This document shows, one piece after another, positions 45,327-55,147 of a stretch of 64,000 nt of DNA. How positions within the stretch are numbered: the first letter of the stretch is position 1; every line of letters starts with the position of its first letter. Origin of the DNA: Neurospora tetrasperma FGSC 2508. Its lineage: Eukaryota > Ascomycota > Sordariomycetes > Sordariales > Sordariaceae. The notes under the pieces are model-generated. The model was not told the origin of the DNA. It worked only from the letters and a program-made list of their open reading frames with translations, and searched no databases. The translations under genes and the position numbers were made by a program. The stretch is from positions 1,925,724 to 1,989,723 of the forward strand of contig NW_009799104.1 in the NCBI RefSeq assembly GCF_000213175.1, read 5' to 3'.

Positions 45327-46088
45327 ATGTCATCAGCAACCCCCTCCCCCGTCCCCAGCTCCGCCCACGGGCATCACAAACGGCATTCCATCCTGCCCGC
45401 CGTCTCCCAATCCGGCCCAAAGCCCCCCGTACAATTCTCCTCGTCCTGCACCATCGCCGACAGCGCCCTGCTCACGGGCCCGCACACCATTATCGTCAGC
45501 ACCGAGAGCGTGATCCACCCGCGCGCGCGGCTCGAGTCGCTAGGCGGTCGCGTCACGGTTGGACGGCGCTGCATCGTGCACGAGCGAGCTTGCTTGGGGG
45601 CGGCTGACCTCCAGGGGAGGTACCACAAGGGGAGTCCGGATAAGGAGGGCCGCTCGATGGGCGCGGTAACGCTGGGGGACTACGTGACAGTCGAGGTAGG
45701 CGCGCAGGTTGAGAGCGGCGGGACGGTGATCGGGGAGGGCACAACGGTGGGCATTGGGACGAGGGTTGGGGCCGGGGCTGTTGTTGGGAAGGTGAGTTCA
45801 ACTTTGACAACCTGGGGTGATCTCGCTCCTGTACTCATGGTGTCGTCGTGCCTTCATCGTACTAGACTGGACTGGACTGACGCATTGATACTGCCACAGC
45901 ATTGCACCCTAACCGCCAACAGCACCGTTGCAGCAGGTGAGGTTATTCCAGACTACACGGTGATTTACTCAAACGGCCTACGGAGAATCGACAAGAGAGG
46001 AGTGTCGGATCTGAAGAACAAAGCACAAGCGCGCCAAATCGATGTTCTTAGGCGAATGATACCCAGCAACCCCGGAAAGTTCCAATAA
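45327..46088 (+). CDS. Dynactin p27 subunit (DCTN6-like)
   Basis: p27 pairs with p25 at the pointed end of dynactin and helps attach cargo to dynein. Two exons (45327-45791, 45900-46088) give 217 residues. The N-terminal ~40 residues are Ser/Pro/His-rich. The rest is a left-handed beta-helix of hexapeptide turns (VIHPRARLESLGGRVTVGRR, then VTLGDYVTVEVGAQVESG and GTTVGIGTRVGAGAVVG). It ends with the p27-typical IPDYTVIYSNGLRRIDK block and a C-terminal helix. An insertion with AADLQGRYHKGSPDKEG interrupts the helix, as in other p27 proteins. The 108-base intron (GTGAGT...CCACAG) has no in-frame stop and is a multiple of three, so an unspliced form would add 36 residues in the middle of the beta-helix. 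Confidence 0.88.
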   Translation: MSSATPSPVPSSAHGHHKRHSILPAVSQSGPKPPVQFSSSCTIADSALLTGPHTIIVSTESVIHPRARLESLGGRVTVGRRCIVHERACLGAADLQGRYHKGSPDKEGRSMGAVTLGDYVTVEVGAQVESGGTVIGEGTTVGIGTRVGAGAVVGKVSSTLTTWGDLAPVLMVSSCLHRTRLDWTDALILPQHCTLTANSTVAAGEVIPDYTVIYSNGLRRIDKRGVSDLKNKAQARQIDVLRRMIPSNPGKFQ

Positions 46089-46502
46089 TACCCAGATTAC
46101 TCCCTGGTGTGATGGTAATGAGTTCACATGCGGTGCTCTAATATTGTTCTGGCTGCATGTGAAGGAGACTTATCATCGGAGAAATCTTACGATGATTGCA
46201 TCCCAGAACCCACCGATATCGCATGGCATACAGAAAGAGGCATGTCAAAAGGGGTTTGGTTATCAATTCCTGCCATAGTAGGGCTATGAATGCATAAGAA
46301 AGGAGAGGTGCAGCTCGACTCTGCGAAAGAAAGAGGGAAAATAGCTGGAGTGGCGTGACAGAAATACGATCGTGCTATGGGAGAAGAGAAAAAGAAAGAA
46401 AGATGGATATTGACGGAGGGAAAATGCATCACCGAGGGAAAAAGGTAGCTCGGATTCCAATGTTGCGGAAAATGCAAAAAACTAAGGAACGATCGGGAAT
46501 TG
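46089..46502. other. Spacer to tRNA-Lys
   Basis: Holds the 3' region of the p27 gene and the 3' flank of the minus-strand tRNA. Nothing else is seen. Confidence 0.6.
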
Positions 46503-46590
46503 AGCCCGACGTGGGGGTCGAACCCACAACCTTGAGATTACGGAGGAACTCCTTAAGAGTCTCACGCTCTACCGATTGAGCTAGCCGGGC
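46503..46590 (-). tRNA. tRNA-Lys (CTT) with 15-base intron
   Basis: On the minus strand, acceptor GCCCGGC pairs with GTCGGGC (one G-T pair). The D arm reads AGCTCAATCGGTAGAGC and the T arm GTGGGTTCGACCCCCAC. The anticodon stem TGAGA/TCTCA closes a loop of 22 bases. Removing 15 bases at the canonical place, just 3' of the anticodon, leaves CTCTTAA with anticodon CTT (lysine). The discriminator base is T, as in yeast tRNA-Lys(CUU). Confidence 0.95.
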
Positions 46591-46929
46591 AAGCGGCTAT
46601 CAATCACTCCTTGATGGATGAATCACTGAGTCCAGTTCCTATAAGATTCATTTTACTACGAAACCCAATGTTCAACGCAACCAAAACAATCAATGCCTCC
46701 TCTTTTCTGTCACGGTATTCCTTCACTGCATTCCCACCCAAGCTACCAGATATCAGGATATGTTTATTCCTTCCCCTTACACCCACGTGATATTCCCTTT
46801 TAAAAAACCATCTATAGAAATCCCAGTTTTGCCGTAATCATTAGTGTCATGACGCCTTGGTCGTCCGAGTTATGTTATCCCCCAATCTCCAACTTGCATT
46901 ACCTATCCCATTCCATCCCATCACTCCCA
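46591..46929. other. Short spacer
   Basis: 5' flank of the tRNA-Lys gene and 3' region of the minus-strand gene ending at 46930. Nothing else is seen. Confidence 0.6.
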
Positions 46930-48735
46930 TTACAAATACCTAACCTTCATCCACTCACTCGTCCCCAGCCCCAAATTTAACCCATTCTCGGCCCACCACC
47001 TCCTCACCCTCGTCTGATCACCCAACGAATCCTCCAGCGCCTCCTCGATATCCATCGTTTTATACTCCACCCTCTTGCCCTTCCTCCCATTCATCCCGGG
47101 TAGCTCCCCATGCGCATACCTTCGCCACCATTCCAGAACGGGTATATGCGCATGAAAGGTCGGCTCTATAAGAATCTGATTATCAAACTGCATCTTATCG
47201 TCCCCCCTCAGCTCGCGCCACAAGTCCAAAATCTTGACCTGGCCCCATCTACTCGCTATCTTGCACACGTGCTCCTGGTGCTCCAAGGGCACCCCGGACT
47301 GCTCGAGCCACCAGCGCATGATCTCCACGTGGCCGTACTGCGCCGCCATCAGCAGGGAGCGGCCCGGTTTTAAAGAAATGTTTCGGGACGGGTGTTCGCG
47401 CTGGGAGGCGTCCCGCCACCACTGTAGCACGTCCAGATGACCGCGAGAGGTGGCTAGCTCAAAAGCGGATTCGGTGTATTTCAAGGGAAGGCCGGAGCGG
47501 CGCCACCACTCTAGCACGGGAATGGAGCCGCGCATGGAGGCCAGGTTGAGTGCTTCCGTGTCGTACTGCTTTTCCAAGAAGGAAGGGGATCGCGCCCACC
47601 ATTCGAGGATGTCGGTGCGGTAGTAGTAGGCCGAGGCTTTGGTAGGGATCGTCTTGCCGTCGAAACATTTGAAGAGGTGCGGGAAGTTGGACTCGATGTA
47701 GGTGAGAACTTCGGTGAGGCCGAACTTGAATATTAGGTGGACGGCCAAGGCCGAGAGGTCTTGGAAGGATTCGGGCGCTTGTGAGAGTTTTTCGCAGATG
47801 GCTTTGGTGTTGGCTGTCAGGAGCGTCCATTCAAGCTCGTGCATGAACACCTGGAGCGGGTCGTTGGGATCTTTGGGTTGCAGTCGCCAGCCTTCGCTCT
47901 CGGGCATGGGAATGGTGGTGAAGACGCCCATCGAGGTGGCTAGCTCCCAGTCGTTGGTGTATTCGAAGATCATGCTCCATAGTTCTGGTGGTAGTGTGCT
48001 TCTGGCCTTCTTCCCTGTTGTGGCGGATGTTCCTTGCTGAACGGATACTTCGACGGTGTGACCGATCTTGAGCAGGTCGGCCTGGTTCTTGATGATGGCC
48101 AGTACTTCGTTGAACACGTCCCATTTCACAATCCGTTTCGGGTTCGGGCTGTCGTCGTAGTGCCACAGAATGGGGGGAAGAACCCGGATCCAGCTCCATT
48201 TTCGATGAAGCTTGCTGATCTGCCTCTTAGTCATTGGGTTCTCCCACATGTGAGTGGTCATGCCAGGTATAAGAAGTATCCGCTTGGAGGCGTCCCAGCC
48301 CCTCAAGACCTCTAGCAGCAGTGTATCCGCCATACCGCACATCATCCTTGCCAGGTGGTCTGCATCGATGGGAGCAATGACGAGAAGGTCAGCCCATTCT
48401 ACCAGTTCGTCGGCTTGCTGCTGATATGTTTCCACCTCCTTGCCCGTAAGGCCATCGGGTCCATCTGCCCTCAAGTTCCTGTTCTTGTATACCATGATCT
48501 CTTGCGCTAACCGGTGGGTCATGTCGTCTACTATCGCCCGTGTTGTTATTTGCGGCTCTTTCGACAGGCGGACGGCGATGGCTTGCGCGAAGGCGACATC
48601 TCGAGGGCCGTTTGCAGCAATCAGGAGACGAAGTTTTCGAGGACGTTGGATTTCGCTTAGCGATGGCGTAGACGGGATTCGCTCGATAGCAGAGACTCTG
48701 CTTGCAAGGCCAGAAAGAGAACCGTTGCCAGCCAT
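46930..48735 (-). CDS. Flavoprotein-fold / F-box-like / ankyrin-like fusion
   Basis: A single-exon protein of 601 residues with three parts. Residues ~34-215 match the HFCD flavoprotein fold of PPC decarboxylase and Hal3/Sis2: a Rossmann-like LRLLIAANGPRDVAFAQAIA strand-turn, WADLLVIAPIDADHLARMMC at 114-133, MADTLLLEVLRGWDASKRIL, then PGMTTHMWENPMT where active enzymes have PAMNxxMW. The active-site His that precedes the ELxxWAD segment in decarboxylases aligns with Ala108, and the PAMN Asn with Thr160, so decarboxylase activity looks lost. Residues ~247-265 (LPPELWSMIFEYTNDWELA) resemble the start of an F-box. From ~340 to the end are ankyrin-like repeats spaced ~30-40 residues with recurring ILEWWARSP, VLEWWRRSG, VLQWWRDAS, IMRWWLEQSG and VRRWWAENG. 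The start has a (TCGG)7 tract 46-73 bases upstream. A regulatory or scaffold role is my inference. Confidence 0.85.
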   Translation of the reverse strand: MAGNGSLSGLASRVSAIERIPSTPSLSEIQRPRKLRLLIAANGPRDVAFAQAIAVRLSKEPQITTRAIVDDMTHRLAQEIMVYKNRNLRADGPDGLTGKEVETYQQQADELVEWADLLVIAPIDADHLARMMCGMADTLLLEVLRGWDASKRILLIPGMTTHMWENPMTKRQISKLHRKWSWIRVLPPILWHYDDSPNPKRIVKWDVFNEVLAIIKNQADLLKIGHTVEVSVQQGTSATTGKKARSTLPPELWSMIFEYTNDWELATSMGVFTTIPMPESEGWRLQPKDPNDPLQVFMHELEWTLLTANTKAICEKLSQAPESFQDLSALAVHLIFKFGLTEVLTYIESNFPHLFKCFDGKTIPTKASAYYYRTDILEWWARSPSFLEKQYDTEALNLASMRGSIPVLEWWRRSGLPLKYTESAFELATSRGHLDVLQWWRDASQREHPSRNISLKPGRSLLMAAQYGHVEIMRWWLEQSGVPLEHQEHVCKIASRWGQVKILDLWRELRGDDKMQFDNQILIEPTFHAHIPVLEWWRRYAHGELPGMNGRKGKRVEYKTMDIEEALEDSLGDQTRVRRWWAENGLNLGLGTSEWMKVRYL

Positions 48736-50008
48736 AGTGGCGAGCTGGCGGTATTAGGCGTATTGTTGTCGCTTCTTCGTTCGGTCGGTCGGTCGGTCGG
48801 TCGGTCGGTGGTTCGAAATATTGAAGGGCGCAGTGTTTGTGTTTGAGTTGGGTTCGAGAAAGAATATCGGACCGTCGTTCCAGGCTTTGAACTAGGTGTA
48901 TGTTGCGCTTCTTCCACCGTGGATACTTGCCTGAGATAGATCGGAAGGCGGGTTGCTGGCAAAACACCGTATATGTTGTCGTGTTGAGCCGATATTGGGC
49001 GACAATGGACCAAAATCAATGGTAGCGAACTGTGATTGGCTTATCTCGGAAACCGTCGGATAAAAGGGTCCGGAATGACGACACTGGTCTTACGATCAGA
49101 GTATTATTGTTGTCACTGTCAGGTTATGCAAAAGGCTATGACATGAGAAATCGTGAGAAACAAAGAGGGGGAATGAACTGTTTGCTGGTGGGCGAGTGGT
49201 TCCAGTGTACAGAGCGAATCAAAGGCGCCACATGTCGAACGTTGAAGGGAAAGGTGGGTGACGGGAGATAATCGCTGAGACACGGGAGATTCCCGTCCTT
49301 TGGAGGTGCGCGATTAGTTCTAGGTACACTTCGTAAACTGAGGTGCTGTATAGTGTACTGTACAAATGAGAGTCCGGATACAGTGGGGTGTCAGTCGGTT
49401 CTTTTTTTTCTTTAAATCGTCAGTCAGTCCCTCTCTTCTGTGAAACCCCTTGAGGCCTTCACGCAGCAGACTGTACGGCGCAAGAGTGACGTTTTCCTTG
49501 CCCGTTGCTCAGATGCCCAATGAAGCACCAAACCGACGGCCCGCCCAGACAGGAAGCAGAATGACAACAAAGTGCCCCAATGCTTGGCTGTCACATTCGC
49601 TGCACAAGCAGACAAGCCTGACAACAAGTTCGCACACCCTGCTGCTCGGGGTGGGGTACTGCGACGGGCCGGGTGGAGAAGATCATAGCGGCGGATCGGA
49701 ATGTTCTCCGGATGATGAAACCGAAACCGGGAACGTCGCATCGAATCTCAACTTTCCACAGCAACTGAGAATCTAGGCCATGGGGAAGATGGAGACCTTG
49801 ATGGACCCATGGACCCTGTCTTACTTGGCAGCACAGCCCAAGACGTGAACCGTTCTTTCACATAGTTCCTCATAGAACAAAACACCAAGAAGAATGCAAA
49901 GACATCATACTCAGAATGAAGAGACCGGATATTATATGTAGATCACCGCTCGAATTAAAGGGCTAACCGTGAAAAGAAACATGCAATACCACAGCCATGA
50001 ATCCGCGT
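48736..50008. other. Spacer with promoter of the fusion gene
   Basis: Holds the leader and promoter of the minus-strand fusion gene and the 3' region of the Mak5 gene. No gene of its own is visible. Confidence 0.6.
48781..48808. repeat. (TCGG)7 microsatellite
   Basis: Seven perfect TCGG units in the expected 5' leader of the fusion gene, reading CCGA in the mRNA sense. Length variation could change leader structure. Confidence 0.95.
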
Positions 50009-52496
50009 CTAATCATCCAAGCCCAATCCGTCCACCTGGCCCAAAAACAGCCCCTGCTCGCCCTTCAGCAGCTCACTAACATCCAATCCAGTGAGGTACC
50101 TCTCGCTGACGCCCGTGTTGATCCTCTTGCTCAAGAGATCCCTCAACGCAGCCCTCAACGACGCCAACTCGCCCTTGCTCATCTGCTGTGCCTCCTTCTG
50201 CTTCTGCTTCTTGGAGCTACCCTTGCCGCCCCACTTGCCCGCCTTCTCAAGCTCTTCCGAGTCATAATCAACGCCCAGATCCTCTGCCGCCTTCTTCATC
50301 CAATCGTCCTCCTTTCCACCCATGGTCTTGGCCTGCACCGCATCCGCAATCTTCTTGGCCAAGTCGACGCGCTCCCGCAACTTGGCGACGATGCGCCGGT
50401 CGATATCGATGGTGCGAAGTCCGCTCGAAACGAGCTTCTTGGTGTTGTTGCCCGAGTTGCCAGCCTTGACCTCGGCTTGGGCGTGCACCTTGGCAACGAG
50501 GCGCTGCGTCGGCACGGCTTCCTTGGGCCCGCAGAGCAGGATGCTCGTGCCCGAGTTGGAGGCACGGGCGGTACGACCGGAGCGGTGCACGTAGTCCTCG
50601 GCGGCGCGCGGGACGTGGTAGTGGATGACGAGGTCGACGTCGGGGATATCGAGACCACGGGCGGCAACATCGGTAGCGACCAGGATAGCTGCAGAACCGT
50701 TCTTCTTCTTCGCGCCTTCGTTGGCCTTGAAGCGGTCGATAGAGCGCAGACGGGCTTGCTGGATCATGCCCGAGTGGAGAGGGAAGGCCGGAAGATTGAG
50801 GTTCTCGAGGAGGGGAGTTAGGCGACGGACAGAGTTGACCGAGTTTGTGAATACAAGCGCGCGCCGTGTGGGCTGGAGCATAAGAGTGGCATAAAGGTAT
50901 AGATCCTTCTCCATATCGCCGCACATAATGAGACCCTCCTTGAGGTTCTCGGCCATTTGGTGGACGGGATTGGCGTCGACAAATTTGGGGGTCTCGCGGA
51001 AGTTCAGCTTCTGGAGAAGATACTCCATGTCTTGGGTGCTCGTCGCCTTGAACTTGGATTTTCCGGCCAACTTTTGCTGCAAGTTCTTGTTGAATGTGGC
51101 GGAGAAAATGAGAGTCTGCCTCTTGTTGACGTGCTCTTCTTCCTCCTCCTCCTCCTCCTCCTCCTCCTCCTCCTCCTCGCTGTCCTCTTCTTCCTCTTCC
51201 TGTCCCTCTTCATCAGTACCGCCCATCTTCTGATCCTCATTGTTCTCTTCCACCGGTGGCCTGTCAAGAGCCTTGAAAATCTCCTCGGCCTCCTTGAAGT
51301 GACCGTCCTTCAAAAGTCTATCCGCCTCATCCAACACGAGGAAGGAGATGTTCCTCAGAGAAGCGAGCACAGAGTTGTCTGAGCTCATAACCTCCCACAT
51401 TCTGCCCGGGGTCGCAATGACGATATCGGCGACCTGAAGCTGGCGTTTTTGCTTCTGTACGGCCATGCCACCAAGAACCGAGCAAATGTAAGGTGCTGTA
51501 GGAAGACCCTTGCAGAGCGCTTGAAGATGGTCTCTGATCTGCTGGGCAAGTTCTCTGGTGGGTGACAAAATCAGCGCTGTAGCGCCCTTCCTCTCCTCCT
51601 TGTTCTGCTTCCTCGTCTCAGCAGCGCTCAACCAGCTTTCGATGACGGGAATGCCGAATGCCAACGTCTTTCCCGAACCGGTGGATGCTTTTCCAATAAC
51701 GTCGTGACCAGCCATGATCTCGGGAATAGCCTTGGACTGAATCACGGTGGGCTTGGAGAACCTGAGTTTGGCGATGGACGAGATCATTCGAGGCGACAAA
51801 TCGAGTGGTACCCATTCGGACATATCAATTTCCTCCTCTTCAGGCTCAGGAAGCTCCTCCAGTTTGGTGAAAAGATCGGTTTCTAGTTCGGGGTCCTTCG
51901 GTTCGGCAGTAGTCTTCTCGTTCTTGCGGGCCTTCTTCTTGTCCTCGGCGTTCTTCTTATTCGCTGCCTTATTTGGCTGCTCCTTCTTTGGCTGTTGCTT
52001 TTGCTGCTTTTGCTGCTCCTTTGGCTTCTTCTGGTCCTTGGAGGCCTTCTTTTCCTTGGCCGGAGTACTCGCAGCCTCGGCCTTGGATTCTGATGTCTCG
52101 ACTTCCTGGTCCGCATTTTCAGCAGGTTTCGGTGTCTCTTCGTCGTCGAAACCACCAAACTCTTCGCCGTCATCTTCTACCTCTGCCTCTGACTTGGGGA
52201 CCGCAGCCATCTAAAGACATATGTGAGTTCATTCATGTCCTGTCGCTGTCATCATCCATGACCAAACTTACGAACTTGACAACATCTCCGTCCTTTACAA
52301 TGTCAACACCGGTAATTTCTTCCAAACCAAAGAAACCCTCGGCATCATCGAACATTTCGGGAATGTCGACCGTCTTCCATGCCAGCGCATCAACGGAAAC
52401 AGGTCGCTTGATCTGCTTGGACGACTGTTGCGTCTTGCGGCGCTTTGGCCCGCTAGCGGGGGCTTTTGTGTTCTTGCGCTTCTTGTCGACGGCCAT
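50009..52496 (-). CDS. mak-5: Mak5/DDX24-type DEAD-box RNA helicase
   Basis: Mak5 is a nucleolar helicase for 60S ribosomal subunit assembly. Two exons (52272-52496 and 50009-52210), joined in phase 0 across a 61-base intron (GTAAGT...TTTAG), give 808 residues. The N-terminus is basic (MAVDKKRKNTKAP) with a short conserved KTVDIPEMFDDAEGFFGLEE block, then a long Lys/Gln/Glu-rich linker. Helicase motifs in order: Q motif around FSKPTVIQSKAIP, ASTGSGKT (I), PTRELAQQ (Ia), VLDEADRLL (II), SAT (III), VATDVAARGLDI (V) and HRSGRTARA (VI). Between motifs II and III is a very acidic insert, including a run of about 15 Glu encoded by a GAG/GAA repeat (51145-51178), typical of the Mak5/DDX24 branch. 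The C-terminus is Lys/Gln-rich. It is divergent from Trm7. Confidence 0.94.
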
Positions 52497-53111
52497 GGTG
52501 TGAATATGTCGTCGTGTTCGGGTGGAAAAGGGTGTCGGGTTTCAGTGCTTGTTGGATGCACTGATGAACGAACTTTGATTTGAAGGGTGTTAACACTGCT
52601 CAGTGAAAATGGCTGTAAAAGTGAAATGGAAATTTTGGCTCCACCTTGCAGCTGGGTTGCAGCAGCCTCTAGCTGGAACAGGCTAGCCCATGTGCTGTAA
52701 ATGACACCGCCTACCTATTTCAGGTCTGGCTAACAAGCTTGCATTGTAGAGGGTGCTGATAGAACAGGACGCGGAGACAATCAACCTGGTTTCGATGGAG
52801 AAAACAGAAAATGAGATGACATCTTATATCTCAAATACTTCGTTTATTGCCAAAGTATTTCCCTCCAAGTATGCGCGTCTGTGATGTGCGAGTGCTAGGG
52901 CCGCCAAGGTGCGCGGTAATTATGCCGGCAGAATCTTTTTTGGCGGTGACTATTTGCAGCAGACGGACCCAATCCGGCGCCCAGCGACAGCGACCCGTCA
53001 CAGGGCAAAAGTGGGGCCCAGTCTCTTTCACAAGCTCCCGTCATTCACTCTCGTCACCCACTCGCGGCACTTCATTATTTGACACAAGTAAGTGAGAGCG
53101 AAGCATTCGAA
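52497..53111. promoter_or_regulatory. Divergent promoter, Mak5 / Trm7
   Basis: A 615-base region between two outward-facing RNA-maturation genes. No named element could be assigned. Confidence 0.6.
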
Positions 53112-54340
53112 ATGGGAAAATCATCAAAAGACAAGCGTGATGCCTACTATCGCCTTGCAAAGGAGCAAGGATGGCGTGCCAGAAGTGCTTTCAAGCTTCT
53201 TCAACTAGACGAAGGTAAGAAATGTTTTATTGCATATGTAAAGAAGTGTATCACTGCTAACACCGAGCGTTCCCATCAGAGTTCAACTTGTTTGAAAATG
53301 TCACTCGTGTGGTTGATCTCTGCGCTGCCCCCGGTTCCTGGTCTCAGGTTCTATCGAGGGTTCTCATCAAGGGAGAGAAGTTCGGCCGTTGTGCTTGGCA
53401 AGACCGTGAGGCCAAGTTCCGCCAACAGATGCTCAACGTCTTTCCAGAGAAGCAAGACGCTCAGGATGAGGTTCAAAAGGTGCAGGAGACCCAGGGGAGC
53501 ACGCCGGCTCCCCGGGAACAGGTCAAGATTGTGTCCATCGACTTGCAACCCATCAGCCCTTTGCCAGGAATCATCACCCTCCGAGCCGACATCACACATC
53601 CCGCCACCGTCCCGCTTTTGCTCAAGGCGTTGGACCCCGATTTCGACCCCAGCACCATGAACCAACAAGCGTCACACCCAGTGGATCTGGTCATCAGCGA
53701 TGGTGCGCCCGATGTCACAGGTCTGCATGATCTTGACATCTACGTCCAGTCGCAGCTCCTCTTCGCAGCCCTCAACCTCGCCCTCTGCGTTCTCAAGCCT
53801 GGCGGCAAGTTCGTCGCCAAGATCTTCCGGGGCCGCAACGTCGACCTTCTCTACGCCCAGCTAAAGGTCTTCTTTGAAAAGGTCTACGTCGCCAAGCCCC
53901 GCTCTTCGCGCGCCAGCAGTGTCGAGGCCTTCATCGTCTGCATCAACTTCCAGCCTCCCGAGGGTTTCACAGCCAACCTCGAAGAGCCTCTTGGTGTCGG
54001 CAACAAGCTTGCCGAGATGTTGGCCGAGAAGCAAGCCAAGGAGGAACCAACAACAAAAAGTGCCACCCAGACGCCAGCAGATAAGGATGGCATTTACGAC
54101 GTCGAGGTGGAGGACCTTACCAACGAGCCCCTGAAGGATATTCGATGGGTAGCCCCCTTTGTCGCCTGTGGCGATTTGTCCGCTTTCGACTCGGATGCGT
54201 CCTACAAGCTCCCAGATGACCACGTCTCACTCGACCCGGTTCAGCCGCCCACGGCACCGCCGTATAAGCGTGCCATTGAGCTGAGGAGGCAAAACGGCGG
54301 GGCGTACAAGAAGACGGGACCAGCAACAGCGAAGGCGTGA
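53112..54340 (+). CDS. Trm7-type tRNA ribose 2'-O-methyltransferase
   Basis: Trm7/FTSJ1 methylates ribose 32 and 34 of the anticodon loop of tRNA-Phe, Trp and Leu using S-adenosylmethionine. Two exons (53112-53214, 53280-54340) are split by a 65-base intron with GTAAGA donor, GCTAAC branch site and CATCAG acceptor, giving 387 residues. Family features: opening [34 protein letters not shown] with catalytic Lys28, [13 protein letters not shown] (SAM site), [18 protein letters not shown] (catalytic Asp), [11 protein letters not shown] (catalytic Lys) and [14 protein letters not shown] (catalytic Glu). It is longer than yeast Trm7 (310 residues) because of a charged insert near residues 80-115 and a Thr/Lys-rich insert before the conserved C-terminal block [17 protein letters not shown]. 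Confidence 0.95.
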
Positions 54341-54497
54341 AATATCTTTTCCCGTTATTTTCTGTTCAAGATAAGATTCCCAGTAACCAATTAACATCTG
54401 CCGACCTACCTGCCTGCTGCACATACCAAACTTATTTGTCTCATGATATACCACCATTGAACCAAATCCCTCTTGTGTCTCCCTTCCCCGTACTGAC

Positions 54498-55147
54498 TTA
54501 ATCCCCCATCTTCCTCGCCACGGCCCCCGGCCCCCTCCTCTGCATAATTATCAACTTTCCCCCACTCTCCTTCGTATCCTTCATCCCCAGCTTCCTCTCG
54601 TACAGCTTCGCGGCGTACGCGTCGCCCGTGAACAGCATGACCCGCCTCAGCTCGGGCCACTGCTCCAGCGCCTCATTGAGACACTCCATCATCCAGGCGC
54701 CGAGCCCTTTGCATTGGTACGCGGGCAGCACATAGACATCGGTTAGGTAGCCAAAGGTTACGTAGTCGGTTATTAGGCGGGCGTAACCGATCATTTGTTG
54801 CTTCTGGGGCGGCTGCTGGCTGGTTCCGTCTTTTTGAAAGTGGGGCTGTGTTAGCATGAGCGAACCTCGTGTGTGTGTGTGTGTTTGTGTATCTGTCTGT
54901 TCTTGAACTGTAAACCCTTACCTTGTTCATTGTATCCCTTCTCTGTGACATATAGCGCAAAGTTATATGAGTGCTCTACCATCCGCTTCAACGCCTCCTC
55001 CGGCAGGTCTCGCCCCCACCAGACGGTGTCAGAAGCCAAGGCGGTATTGAGCGCGGTGAGGTCAACTAGGCTTGGGTCGGTTGAGTAAGTGTAGATGGTG
55101 TTGTCGACCTCACGGGTCCAGCTGCGTATGTGGTCTCTGGGGGTCAT
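54498..55147 (-). CDS. GNAT-family N-acetyltransferase
   Basis: Two exons (54922-55147 and 54498-54829) give 185 residues. The core motif A reads IGYARLITDYVTFGYLTDVYVLPAYQCKGLG, seen here in two parts: GYARLITD with the beta4 strand, and DVYVLPAYQCKGLGAWMM for acetyl-CoA binding. A C-terminal strand-turn includes RVMLFTGDAYAAKLYERKLG. This resembles small fungal GNAT proteins of unknown substrate. The 92-base intron has GTAAGG donor and a (GT)8 repeat, and the reading frame demands the acceptor CAAAAAG. A nearer ACAG, only 4 bases past the GCTAAC branch site, is skipped and would shift frame. The gene is convergent with Trm7, 157 bases between stops. Confidence 0.88.
54869..54884. repeat. 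(GT)8 microsatellite in intron
   Basis: Dinucleotide run inside the GNAT gene intron, read as AC in the mRNA sense. Confidence 0.9.
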
